Source of the DNA: JACVRN01 sp036389255
Lineage (GTDB): Bacteria; Acidobacteriota; Blastocatellia; Pyrinomonadales; Pyrinomonadaceae
Assembly: GCA_036389255.1 (NCBI GenBank)
Contig: DASVQI010000026.1
Span: forward strand, 17,027-81,026
Direction of reading: 5' to 3'
DNA length: 64,000 bases
Shown: positions 41,301 through 49,307 of the stretch, piece by piece
How the letters are laid out: each line of letters begins with the position of its first letter
Numbering within the stretch: position 1 is the stretch's first letter
Notes under the pieces: generated by a model
Told to the model about the DNA's origin: nothing
Databases searched by the model: none
The model's input: only the letters and a program-made list of their open reading frames with translations
Translations under genes and position numbers: made by a program

Positions 41301-41346
41301 ATCCCGGCCCAGCTCAACTTAAAACAGTTGACCTGTGGGCCGGGAT
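41301..41346 (+). terminator. Terminator hairpin of the alpha-amylase gene
   Basis: ATCCCGGCCCA (41301-41311) and TGGGCCGGGAT (41336-41346) form a perfect 11-bp stem. The loop contains a small inner CAACT/AGTTG stem. No long U-run, but position right after the stop and stem strength fit a terminator. Confidence 0.6.
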
Positions 41347-41526
41347 AGCATAATTTCTCCGTTGGTTTTCAGGTCAATCAATCCGACCAAAGCAATCTAC
41401 TGTCATGACTTGCTTCGCAGGCATTTCCGCATGCCTGCGAATTTCCAATAGCACCTCGTCGCCGTCCCGGAGCAAGAAGTCCAGACTGGCCCGGCCCGGC
41501 TAGCACACAAAACAACTGGAGGTATA

Positions 41527-42012
41527 ATGGGAAATACCCGACAGTTAATCCCGGCTGCGCGCAAGGATGAGTTGGTCGTTCAGGAAGTGGAAGGCGAAAC
41601 TCTCGTCTACGATTTGAAGAGCCACAAGGCTCATTGCCTGAACCGCACGGCGGCGCTCGTCTGGAAGCACTGCGACGATAATCAGACCGTGGATGAAGTG
41701 GCGCGTCGTGTGTCGCAGGAGTTGGGAGCGCCGGTTTCGCATGAAGTGGTCTTGCTGGCAATAAGCCGGATGGAAAAGCTGGGTCTGCTGAAAGGCTCTA
41801 CGAAGAGGGCGCTGACGATGTCGCGCCGCGAGTTGGTCAGAAGAATTGGCATTTCAACGGCCGTCGCGCTGCCGCTCGTCACTTCGATTCTTGCACCGGC
41901 GGCTGTGCAGGCCGCTACGTGCGGCGGCATTGGAGCCTTCTGCGGCGGCGACAGCCCGCCCTGCTGCGGCGGCCTTGTCTGCTGTGATGGTAGGTGCTCT
42001 GAGGAATGCTGA
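41527..42012 (+). CDS. PqqD-domain protein with internal Tat-like signal and knottin-like Cys-rich tail
   Basis: A 161-residue protein in three parts. Residues 13-90 form a PqqD/peptide-chaperone-like winged helix (GETLVYDLKSHKAHCLN, ALVWKHCDD, MEKLGLLKG). Residues 99-129 look like a Tat signal: SRRELVRR, a hydrophobic stretch and a VQA-A type cleavage site. The last 30 residues hold eight cysteines (132, 139, 146, 147, 152, 153, 157, 161) spaced C-x6-C-x6-CC-x4-CC-x3-C-x3-C. The first four gaps match inhibitor-cystine-knot (omega-conotoxin-like) frameworks. A GGAGG Shine-Dalgarno is well placed. It overlaps the next gene. I infer a precursor from which a small disulfide-rich peptide is exported; no experiment supports that. 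Confidence 0.8.
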   Translation: MGNTRQLIPAARKDELVVQEVEGETLVYDLKSHKAHCLNRTAALVWKHCDDNQTVDEVARRVSQELGAPVSHEVVLLAISRMEKLGLLKGSTKRALTMSRRELVRRIGISTAVALPLVTSILAPAAVQAATCGGIGAFCGGDSPPCCGGLVCCDGRCSEEC

Positions 42013-43082
42013 AGATGTCTATGCCAAAGCTGTCAGCCGGGCGCGGGACTCTGATGGCCGCGCTGCTCGCGGGCGCGTGGCGCGCGGAGCCGCAGGCTGC
42101 GGCTTGCACCAATAAAGAGCTTGAGCTGATTGCGCCGCTACTGATTGAGACAGGCGCGGCTGCGCTCGCATGGCGACGGCTGCGACACTCAGGAATCGCG
42201 GAAACACCTAAAGCTCATCAACTGCACGAAGTCTATCGTCTCAATCATCTGCTGTCGGTCATGTACAGGCGCGAGGTGGCCGAAGTCTTCAGCCTGCTGC
42301 GCTCTCACAGAATTGAGCCGGTGCTGGTCAAGGGCTGGGCCATAGGCAGGCATTACGCGGAGCCGGAAGCGCGGCCCTGCGGTGACGTGGATTTATGCGT
42401 AAGCAATGAGCAGTACCGTGCGGCTCAGGATGTATTAAAGAGCAGGACTCAAGCGGCCCATCACGCAGACCTTCACAAGGGATTTCGTCATCTGGATAAA
42501 CACGGCTTCGAGGAATTGAAGTCCCGCTCCGAATTGGTTGAGCTTGAAGGCGAGCCTATCCGCGTGCTGAAACCGGAAGACCACTTGCGCGTGCTCTGCT
42601 ATCACTTTCTGCGCGAGGGCGGGTGGCGTCCCCTGTGGCTCTGCGACATAAGCGTCGCGCTTGAGACGCGGCCCCGGGGCTTCGACTGGGATTTATGTCT
42701 GAGCGGAAGCGGGGCGGTCGCCGGTTGGGTAAGATGTTCGCTCATGCTCGCTCATAAACTGCTCGGGGCGGATTTGAGCGTGACGCCCGCAGCCGTCAGA
42801 GACACGAAGCTTCCGCAGTGGCTTGCGCCCAGCATCCTGAGCCAGTGGGAAGTACGCTCCATGTCTCTGAGACACAGAGCGCCTGTGGCCGGGGCCGTCT
42901 CTTATCCGCTTCGCACCTTGAAGGGCCTGCGTCATCACTGGCCCACGCCCGTTGAAGCGACCGTCAGCATGGGCGCGTCTTTCACAGAGTTGCCGCGCTT
43001 TCCCCTTCAGGTGGGCAACGTGCTGACGCGCGCCGCCACACTACTCGCACGCCTTCCGCAAGTCCTGCGCGACGAGCGCTGA
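42006..43082 (+). CDS. Nucleotidyltransferase family protein (NTP_transf_5 type)
   Basis: A 358-residue protein. The nucleotidyltransferase core is at about 95-140: PVLVKGWAIGRHY, then RPCGDVDLCV with the Asp127-x-Asp129 pair, followed by helices and a HLRVLCYHFLREGGWRPLWLCDI segment. Proteins of this family are often found beside PqqD-type genes in ribosomal-peptide clusters such as those of lasso peptides. The ATG lies 4 nt before the stop of the PqqD-knottin gene (8-nt overlap), so they are coupled. It may modify the peptide or a carrier; the substrate is unknown. Confidence 0.75.
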   Translation: MLKMSMPKLSAGRGTLMAALLAGAWRAEPQAAACTNKELELIAPLLIETGAAALAWRRLRHSGIAETPKAHQLHEVYRLNHLLSVMYRREVAEVFSLLRSHRIEPVLVKGWAIGRHYAEPEARPCGDVDLCVSNEQYRAAQDVLKSRTQAAHHADLHKGFRHLDKHGFEELKSRSELVELEGEPIRVLKPEDHLRVLCYHFLREGGWRPLWLCDISVALETRPRGFDWDLCLSGSGAVAGWVRCSLMLAHKLLGADLSVTPAAVRDTKLPQWLAPSILSQWEVRSMSLRHRAPVAGAVSYPLRTLKGLRHHWPTPVEATVSMGASFTELPRFPLQVGNVLTRAATLLARLPQVLRDER

Positions 43083-43093
43083 AAACCCCGAGC

Positions 43094-43630
43094 ATGGATT
43101 TTATCCTGAGAAAAGCCGCGCTCTCCGACCGGCCTGCCATCTCCCGTCTCATAGAATCTTCCGCTCGCGGCTTAAGCCGTGAGGAATATTCCGGTGAGCA
43201 GATAGAAGCCGCCGTCAGGTCAATCTTCGGCGTAGATTCCGAGCTGATAAATGACGGGACGTACTTCGTGGCGGAAGCGAGGGGCCGCTTGGCGGGCTGC
43301 GGAGGATGGAGCAGGCGCAGGACGCTCTTCGGCGGCGACCAGTACGCCGCGAGAGAATCTGCGTTGCTTGACCCCGCGACGGAGGCTGCGAGAATCCGCG
43401 CCTTCTTCGTTGCCCCGGAGTGGGCTAGGCGCGGTGTCGGCCGTGCGATTCTGGAGCGTTGCGAGCAGGAGGCAAGAGCCGCAGGCTTCCGCTCCCTTGA
43501 GCTGATGGCTACGCTGCCGGGAGTCAAGTTCTACCGCGCGCTCGGTTACGAGGGAAACGAGCGCACTACGCTCAGGCTGGAAGACGGCACGACCATTGAT
43601 TTCGTTCCGATGAGAAAAGAGCTGCGCTGA
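43094..43630 (+). CDS. GNAT family N-acetyltransferase
   Basis: A 178-residue protein. It has the GNAT layout: LRKAALSDRPAISRLI, GTYFVAEARGRLAGCGGWS, and motif A IRAFFVAPEWARRGVGRAIL (acetyl-CoA pyrophosphate loop RRGVGR), then the KFYRALGYEGNERTTL end. It lies 12 nt after the nucleotidyltransferase gene and is probably the third gene of the PqqD-knottin operon. The acceptor is unknown. Confidence 0.8.
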   Translation: MDFILRKAALSDRPAISRLIESSARGLSREEYSGEQIEAAVRSIFGVDSELINDGTYFVAEARGRLAGCGGWSRRRTLFGGDQYAARESALLDPATEAARIRAFFVAPEWARRGVGRAILERCEQEARAAGFRSLELMATLPGVKFYRALGYEGNERTTLRLEDGTTIDFVPMRKELR

Positions 43631-43804
43631 CCCATAGAGCGCGGGCGCAAATATATGGGAGGCGGTCGTCTATATGAACGGCGCGGCGGCAGAAGAAGCA
43701 AGAGACGGCGCTCGCGGGATAAGCGAAACTGCTTTCTGTTGCGGGAGTGAAGCGCGCGAAAGATTTTTGGTGATTAACCAAACGAAGGAGAAAGAGAGTC
43801 AACA

Positions 43805-44155
43805 ATGAAGAGAATCGGAATGAAAGTCATGGCCGTGGCGTTTGCTTTGATGATGGTGGTAACGACCGTGATGGCCCAGCCGCGAACGCGCGTGCGATTC
43901 AAGCCGGGGCGAAACTCTACGACCGTAACGGGTCGCATTACAACAGAGGGAGTCAAGACCTACGTGCTGCGCGCGAGTCAGGGTCAGACCCTGACGGCTA
44001 CACTCAGCTCAAACAACGGCAAGGTGGACTTCACGCAGGGGAACCTGCATGACACGCAGTACAGCGTCACAGTAGAGCAGACCGGCGACGTGGAAGTCAT
44101 GATTGACAATCACGGCGGCCCCACGAACTACTCGCTGACCATCTCGATTCAATGA
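43805..44155 (+). CDS. Small exported beta-domain protein
   Basis: A 116-residue protein. The signal peptide (about 1-24, ending VMAQ) precedes a compact beta domain: RVRFKPGRNSTTVTGRI, KTYVLRASQGQTLTATLSS and GDVEVMIDNHGGPTNYSLTIS. The pattern resembles small secreted domains related to the pre-peptidase C-terminal (PPC) fold. It is a stand-alone domain with its own terminator 20 nt downstream. Function unknown. Confidence 0.65.
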   Translation: MKRIGMKVMAVAFALMMVVTTVMAQPRTRVRFKPGRNSTTVTGRITTEGVKTYVLRASQGQTLTATLSSNNGKVDFTQGNLHDTQYSVTVEQTGDVEVMIDNHGGPTNYSLTISIQ

Positions 44156-44174
44156 GCGAAGGCAAGCTGAAAGA

Positions 44175-44219
44175 GAAGCGGCTGGGAGATTCATCATCTT
44201 CCAGCCGCTTCTCTTCTTT
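44175..44219 (+). terminator. Rho-independent terminator
   Basis: GAAGCGGCTGG (44175-44185) pairs with CCAGCCGCTTC (44201-44211), followed by TCTTCTTTC. It ends the small exported protein gene and may also serve the convergent hydrolase gene. Confidence 0.75.
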
Positions 44220-44233
44220 CCCGGCCGCTCCTC

Positions 44234-46150
44234 TTATTTAAGAGCAGGTGCTCTTCCCTCAACCAGCACCGTTATAGAGGAAGCAAGATTGCGCGAGCGA
44301 TAGAGTCGCTGCGTAGCTCTCTGGAAATCTGAGGCCGTGGCTTTAGGGATTTCCATGAACTTCTGCGGGTTGCGGTCAACGAGCGGAAACCATGAGCTTT
44401 GAACCTGAATCATTATCCTGTGCCCCTTGCGGAAAGCGTGATACACGTCCGGCATCTCGAAGCTAATCTCGGTCGGCTTGCCGGGCTGGAAGGCTTCCGG
44501 GCGCTCAAGGCTCCTGCGGTATTTGCCGCGAAAGGGCTCGCCGCGCACTAGCTGCTGGTAGCCGCCCATTCGCACGGCGTTCGGCGGGACGGCCCGCCCT
44601 TCCGGCGCTTTCGGCGTAGGATAATCGCCCGGATAAACGTCCACCACCTTGACCACGAAGTCCGAGTCAGTGCCCGTAGTAGAGACGTTTATGCTCACCT
44701 TGATGGGCCCCGCGATAATCAGGTCTTCTTCGAGCGGCTCCGTCTGGTAGACCAGCACGTCAGGGCGCTGCGAGGCGAAGCGCTGATCCTCCGTCATGTA
44801 ATCCGAAGTCATCTCCGGCACTATGTAGCCCAGATAAGGCACGGGCCGGTTCGGGTCGCTGATGTATTCGTCGAAGAAGTTCTGGCCGCTTTCCGCCGGC
44901 GCGTCAGCGCTCAAGCGTCCCCTTTCACGAAAGAAGAGCGTAAGGGGCTGCGCGGCTCTGGGCGGCCATTCGTCAAAGCGCCGCCATTCGTTGATGCCCG
45001 TCAGAAACATGAAGGCTTCCGGCAGATTTGAAGTCCTGTCCTTCAGATAGTGCATGAAGAAGGGGAACTGAATCTGCTCTCTGAAGAAGGCTGCGGATTT
45101 AAGAGCAAAGCCCACGTTGCCCAGCTTATCTCCTTCATCTACCGCCCAGCCTCCATGACGCCACGGCCCTACGACCAGTTGATTCACCGTGGAAGGATTG
45201 TTCTGCTCAACCGCCTTGTAGATGCGAAACATGCCGAGCGGGTCTTCCGCATCGTACCAGCCGCCCACGTTCAGCACGGCGCAGCGCACGTTGTTCATGA
45301 ACTTCCAGACCGAGCGCTGCTTCCAGAAGTCGTCGTAAGTAGTGTGGTCTATAAGCTCCTGCCAGTACCTTGCCTCGCCGCCGAAGTAGTTGCGATTAAC
45401 GTCCGCTAGCGGCCCAATGTTTAGAAAGAAGTCGTAGCCGTCGGGCGTGCCCGCTTCCAAAGGAACGCGCCGTCTTGGAGGCTCCGGGCCGCCCTTTCGC
45501 GGCAGAAAGCCTGAGTAGAACCAGAAGTTCGCGGCCAGCATGAAAGCGCCGTTGTGATAGACATCGTCACCGAGGTAGTAATCTGCCGTAGGGGCCTGCG
45601 GGCTCGCGGCCTTCAGGGCCGGGTGCGAATTGATGATGCTCGCCGCGACGTGAAAGCCCGGCTGAGAGATGCCCACCATGCCTACGCGGCCGTTGTTGTT
45701 CGGGATGTTTTTAACCAGCCAGTCAATCGTGTCGTAGGTGTCAGTGCTTTCGTCTATGTCTTTCGGGCCTTGCTTGTCCGGCACAAAGGGGCGCACCTGC
45801 TGGAACTCGCCTTCGGACATGTAGCGCCCGCGCGCGTCCTGATAGACGAAGATGAAGCCTTCCCTCTCAAACTCCGCAGACGGCCCAAGCGACTGCCGGT
45901 AGTTATCAACTCCGTAGGGAGCCACGCTGTACGGCGTGCGCTGTAGCAATATAGGGTAGCGCTCAACCGCGCTCTTCGGAACATAGACGGCGGTGAAGAG
46001 CCGCACGCCGTCGCGCATGGGAATCATGTACTCGTATTTTGTATAACGCGCCCTGACTTGGTCTACGCCCTGCGCGAGCGAGGCGGGCGACGTCGCAAGT
46101 AGTAGAAGCGCTGCCGTCAGGCAGAGAATCTTTATACGGTGTGTCAACAA
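44234..46150 (-). CDS. Exported CocE/NonD (X-Pro dipeptidyl-peptidase-like) hydrolase
   Basis: A 638-residue protein. A signal peptide (about 1-27) is followed by an S15/CocE alpha/beta-hydrolase: VPKSAVERYPILLQRTPYS, YQDARGRYMSEGEF, nucleophile elbow VGISQPGFH with Gln at the position that is usually Tyr, NVGGWYDAEDP (acid region) and VGPWRHGGW (His region). A C-terminal jelly-roll begins near 470 (SDFVVKVVDVYPGD). Family members are acyl esterases, amidases or X-Pro dipeptidyl peptidases. The substrate is unknown. Confidence 0.85.
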   Translation of the reverse strand: MLTHRIKILCLTAALLLLATSPASLAQGVDQVRARYTKYEYMIPMRDGVRLFTAVYVPKSAVERYPILLQRTPYSVAPYGVDNYRQSLGPSAEFEREGFIFVYQDARGRYMSEGEFQQVRPFVPDKQGPKDIDESTDTYDTIDWLVKNIPNNNGRVGMVGISQPGFHVAASIINSHPALKAASPQAPTADYYLGDDVYHNGAFMLAANFWFYSGFLPRKGGPEPPRRRVPLEAGTPDGYDFFLNIGPLADVNRNYFGGEARYWQELIDHTTYDDFWKQRSVWKFMNNVRCAVLNVGGWYDAEDPLGMFRIYKAVEQNNPSTVNQLVVGPWRHGGWAVDEGDKLGNVGFALKSAAFFREQIQFPFFMHYLKDRTSNLPEAFMFLTGINEWRRFDEWPPRAAQPLTLFFRERGRLSADAPAESGQNFFDEYISDPNRPVPYLGYIVPEMTSDYMTEDQRFASQRPDVLVYQTEPLEEDLIIAGPIKVSINVSTTGTDSDFVVKVVDVYPGDYPTPKAPEGRAVPPNAVRMGGYQQLVRGEPFRGKYRRSLERPEAFQPGKPTEISFEMPDVYHAFRKGHRIMIQVQSSWFPLVDRNPQKFMEIPKATASDFQRATQRLYRSRNLASSITVLVEGRAPALK

Positions 46151-46252
46151 TCCGGCTTTTCTCCTCTCGTTGATATAATACTGGCGAAGCTCAGCCTAAA
46201 GAAAGTCTCACACATTGCCTACTACGATTACTCGGCTGTCATCAACCAGCCA

Positions 46253-47314
46253 TTAATCCTTCGCTCTTTCGTACTGAACAGGCCACTGTATGTCCGCGCC
46301 GAGGGTATTCGCTGCGTGCAGCGCCCAGTAGGGGTCGCGCAGCATGGCGCGGGCCAGAAAGACTACGTCGGCCTTGCCCTGCGAGATTATCTCTTCGGCC
46401 TGATGAGCTTCGGTAATCAGGCCGACCGCGCCCGTGGCCACCTTAGCCTCTTCTCTTATGCGGGCGGCGAAAGGGACTTGATAGCCGGGGCCGACCGTAA
46501 TCTTCGCGCCCGGAACAAGCCCGCCGCTAGAGCAATCAATCAGGTCTACGCCCGCTTCGCGCAGGCGGCGAGAGAATTCCATGGAATGCTCCAAGTCCCA
46601 GCCGCCTTCGACCCAATCCGTGGCCGAGATGCGTGCGAAGAGCGGCAACCGCTCAGGCCAGACACGTCGCACGGCATCTGCCACACGCAAGGGGAAGCGC
46701 ATGCGCCCTTCGATGCTTCCCCCGAACTCGTCCTCGCGCCGGTTGGAAAGCGGCGAGAGAAATTCGTGCAGCAGGTAGCCATGCGCCATGTGAATCTCAG
46801 CCACCTCGAATCCCGCCTCAAGGCTCCGGCGCGCAGCCTCCTCGAACTCACGCGTGACGCGCTCGATATCCTGCGCAGTCATCTCTACGGGGGTGTGATA
46901 ATTGCCGAAGGCCAGAGCGCTCGGCGCCAGAGTCTGCCACGCGCCTTCGTCTTCGGTGAGCGCCTTGCCGCCGCGCCATGGAACTTCCGTAGAAGCTTTG
47001 CGCCCCGCGTGCGCCAGCTGTATGGCGGGCACGGCTCCCTGTGATTTGATGAAAGCGGCGATGAGAGCGAAGGCTTGCGCATGCGCGTCAGACCAGATGC
47101 CTGTATCGCCCGGAGAGATTCGCCCTTCGGGAGAGACGGAAGTGGCCTCTGCCATGACCAGCGCTGCGCCTCCGACGGCGCGGCTGCCCAGATGAACCAT
47201 GTGCCAGTCGTTTGGCATCCCGTCGCGGCTGGAATACTGGCACATGGGCGAGACGAAGACGCGATTGCGAAACTCCACGCCCCTTAAAGAGAAAGCTGAA
47301 AACAGGTAGCTCAT
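46253..47314 (-). CDS. Old-yellow-enzyme family flavin oxidoreductase (YqjM-like)
   Basis: A 353-residue protein, numbered from the ATG at 47314, which has an AAGGGGGA 10 nt upstream; an earlier in-frame start adds 13 poor residues. The YqjM-type active site is seen: SPMCQYSS (Cys25, Tyr27), QLAHAGRK, AEIHMAHGYLLHEFLSPLSNRREDEFGG, and SSGGLVPGAKITVGPGYQ with an FMN-phosphate ADVVFLARAML end. It reduces activated C=C bonds with NADPH via FMN; the true substrate is unknown. A family A repeat separates it from the caspase gene. Confidence 0.9.
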   Translation of the reverse strand: MSYLFSAFSLRGVEFRNRVFVSPMCQYSSRDGMPNDWHMVHLGSRAVGGAALVMAEATSVSPEGRISPGDTGIWSDAHAQAFALIAAFIKSQGAVPAIQLAHAGRKASTEVPWRGGKALTEDEGAWQTLAPSALAFGNYHTPVEMTAQDIERVTREFEEAARRSLEAGFEVAEIHMAHGYLLHEFLSPLSNRREDEFGGSIEGRMRFPLRVADAVRRVWPERLPLFARISATDWVEGGWDLEHSMEFSRRLREAGVDLIDCSSGGLVPGAKITVGPGYQVPFAARIREEAKVATGAVGLITEAHQAEEIISQGKADVVFLARAMLRDPYWALHAANTLGADIQWPVQYERAKD

Positions 47315-47422
47315 CCGTAAAATCCCCCTTGAACTTCTGATTGAGTTGTACATTCTTTACACGAGACGCGCTTTTCTTCAAGCGCACAGAACAGGTGAGA
47401 CAAAAGCAGAGCCTATAAAACC

Positions 47423-47523
47423 TTCACCGCAGAGACGCAGAGAGACGCGGAGGTGGCGCTGAGAGAGATTGAATGTTTTTCTCTGCGTAATCCTCTGCGT
47501 TCCTCTGCGTCTCTGCGGTGAAG
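47423..47523. repeat. Palindromic element family A, copy 4
   Basis: TTCACCGCAGAGACGCAGAG at the left and CTCTGCGTCTCTGCGGTGAA at the right, about 100 nt overall, with imperfect central complementarity. It ends 16 nt before the 3' end of the caspase gene. Confidence 0.85.
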
Positions 47524-47538
47524 GTTTGTAGCCCGGTA

Positions 47539-48573
47539 TCAGAGCGGTGACACAGCCGGAGTAGCGGTGGCGCGCGTTGGGTTGCCGGGGCGCGGTCTGC
47601 TCCCGGCGTTGCGTATCTGTGAGGGCCTGACCCATTCGTCGTACTCGTCTTCGTAGCCGTAGTAATGAACCCTGTATCTTCCTTTTGAAGCGTCTATGAT
47701 GCGCGCCTTGTACCAGTCGCCTTCGGAATAGACCTGCACGCGAGCGCCCACGCGGCGGTCGGCTCTCTCTTGCGCGTCCGCCAGAATAGTCTGCTGCGCG
47801 AACTTTCCGGTTAAGACAAACGTAGAGGTCTGCTCTTCGGCAAACGACATGTCGCTCCGAATCTCGCGTCCAAGCTCACCGAACGTGACATCCCCGTTGC
47901 CGTCCGTGTCAACGTAGGCACGCCCGCGCAGTCCCGCCAGCAGCGTCTCAGTGAAAGTCCAGTTGCCCGTGGAGACTCTGTCCGAAGTGGCGGAGGTAAA
48001 GACAGCGTAAGAGATTTTGCTGGGTGTGGCACGAACCCTTTCGGCCAGAGCGCCTGAATAACAGCAGTCGGCAGTCAGAAAGGCTCGCTCTCCCTTGAAA
48101 TAGCGCTCGACGGTTAAGGGTATCGAATCCACAGCCCAGCCCGGATTGCCTTCGTCATTCGCATCGTAGCTTGCGAAATAAGCTCTGCCCTCATCGCTCT
48201 TGTAGCCGTGCCCCGTGTAGTACAGAAAGAGCGTGTCACCCTCCTGCGTCTTAGACAGAAGAAGGCGAAGCTCCCTCTGAATCCTTGCCGTAGTGGCGGC
48301 CCTGTCCTGTAAGTAGACTATCTGCTCGCGCGGCACTCCCTGATTGCGGAAGAACCTGACCAGCTCTGCGTCCCTGCGCCCCTCCTTCGGGAATGACTCG
48401 AAGGTTTCGCTGTCCTTCCATTCCAGAGTCCCGACTACGAAGACCCATGTTCTCTGTGGCTGCCAGTCGGGCTCTTGAGCAAGAACAGCCTGCGCCGTAA
48501 CAAACAGCAGCAGCAACAGGAGCTTTACACGCAGCAGCCCCCACACGCCGGTCGAAAATCGTCTCATATTCAA
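47539..48573 (-). CDS. Exported caspase family protein with EF-hand-like loop and Tudor-knot-like domain
   Basis: A 344-residue protein. A signal peptide (about 1-32) precedes a C14 caspase/metacaspase fold (about 40-260) with His122 (YYTGHGYKS) and Cys171 (ADCCYSG). Residues 222-233 (DTDGNGDVTFGE) form a textbook EF-hand loop, so calcium binding is plausible, as in calcium-dependent metacaspases. Residues 273-323 (VGARVQVYSEGDWYKARIID, YYGYEDEYDEWV) resemble Tudor-knot/Agenet chromatin-reader barrels of eukaryotes. The Tudor-like domain on an exported bacterial peptidase is unusual. It is divergent from dinB. Confidence 0.85.
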   Translation of the reverse strand: MNMRRFSTGVWGLLRVKLLLLLLFVTAQAVLAQEPDWQPQRTWVFVVGTLEWKDSETFESFPKEGRRDAELVRFFRNQGVPREQIVYLQDRAATTARIQRELRLLLSKTQEGDTLFLYYTGHGYKSDEGRAYFASYDANDEGNPGWAVDSIPLTVERYFKGERAFLTADCCYSGALAERVRATPSKISYAVFTSATSDRVSTGNWTFTETLLAGLRGRAYVDTDGNGDVTFGELGREIRSDMSFAEEQTSTFVLTGKFAQQTILADAQERADRRVGARVQVYSEGDWYKARIIDASKGRYRVHYYGYEDEYDEWVRPSQIRNAGSRPRPGNPTRATATPAVSPL

Positions 48574-48698
48574 GCCCTCGGCAATTGGTTAGATTAAAGC
48601 AGACTCTGAAAGACAGTCACGGACAGTTGAACCCGCTCTTGGCTTAGGCGACGCGCACGCCGCGCCCTTTTTGCAGAGCAGCCAAGAACACGAAGGCT

Positions 48699-48729
48699 TT
48701 GAGTGTGGCTCTCGATTCCTGTATATAAT
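48699..48729 (+). promoter_or_regulatory. Candidate promoter of the DinB gene
   Basis: TTGAGT at 48699-48704 and a perfect TATAAT at 48724-48729, 19-nt spacer. The start codon is 28 nt past the -10. Confidence 0.5.
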
Positions 48730-48757
48730 CCTATACGTCAAAGCGAGGACTTTCGTC

Positions 48758-49276
48758 ATGGATAATCTTGAGACTCTTGGGGAACTGTTCCGGCACATGG
48801 AGTGGGCCGACGCTAAAGTCTGGGCCGCGCTGCTCGCGCACAAAGAGGCTGCGGAGGATGATTCTCTAAAGGAGCGCCTCAGTCACATACACATGGTTCA
48901 ACAGGCGTTCCTGAACGTCTGGCGAGGCGCAGAGGTCAGGCCCGTCGGAGGTAAAAGCTTTCCAGACCTTCGCGCGGTGCTTGACTGGGCGCGCACGGGC
49001 TACGCGGAGTTTAATGAGTACACGGGCGGGCTGGCCGGGATGGACTTGGAGAGGCCGATTGTCATGCCGTGGATAGAGATGTTCGAAGCCAGACTGGGGC
49101 GAAAGGCCGACGCGCCGAGCTTTCATGAGACGCTGCTGCAAGTAGCCATGCACAGCGCCTATCATCGCGGACAGGTGAGCACGCGGCTGCGCGAGCTTGG
49201 AGGCGAGCCGCCCCTGACGGACTTCATCGTCTGGGTCTGGGCCGGAAAGCCCGCGCCGGAGTGGCCTTCCGTCTGA
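48758..49276 (+). CDS. DinB family protein
   Basis: A 172-residue four-helix-bundle protein. The ATG at 48758 is chosen because the promoter -10 lies just upstream and a longer frame would start before it. The metal triad of the DinB/YfiT family is visible as His in LFRHMEWAD, HIHMVQQAFLN and MHSAYHRGQV. Such proteins include thiol-transferases (bacillithiol- or mycothiol-dependent) and many of unknown function. It converges on recQ. Confidence 0.8.
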   Translation: MDNLETLGELFRHMEWADAKVWAALLAHKEAAEDDSLKERLSHIHMVQQAFLNVWRGAEVRPVGGKSFPDLRAVLDWARTGYAEFNEYTGGLAGMDLERPIVMPWIEMFEARLGRKADAPSFHETLLQVAMHSAYHRGQVSTRLRELGGEPPLTDFIVWVWAGKPAPEWPSV

Positions 49277-49307
49277 ATCATGAAAGAGAAGCCAGGCTTT
49301 CTCTCTT

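Noticed and set aside
41527..43630. Lasso-peptide or PQQ gene cluster
   Set aside because: No B1/B2 protease or asparagine-synthetase-like cyclase and no pqqA-E genes; only the PqqD domain and nucleotidyltransferase are shared.
49285..49304. Terminator between dinB and recQ
   Set aside because: The stem AGAGAAG/CTTTCTCT is bulged and weak; not called.
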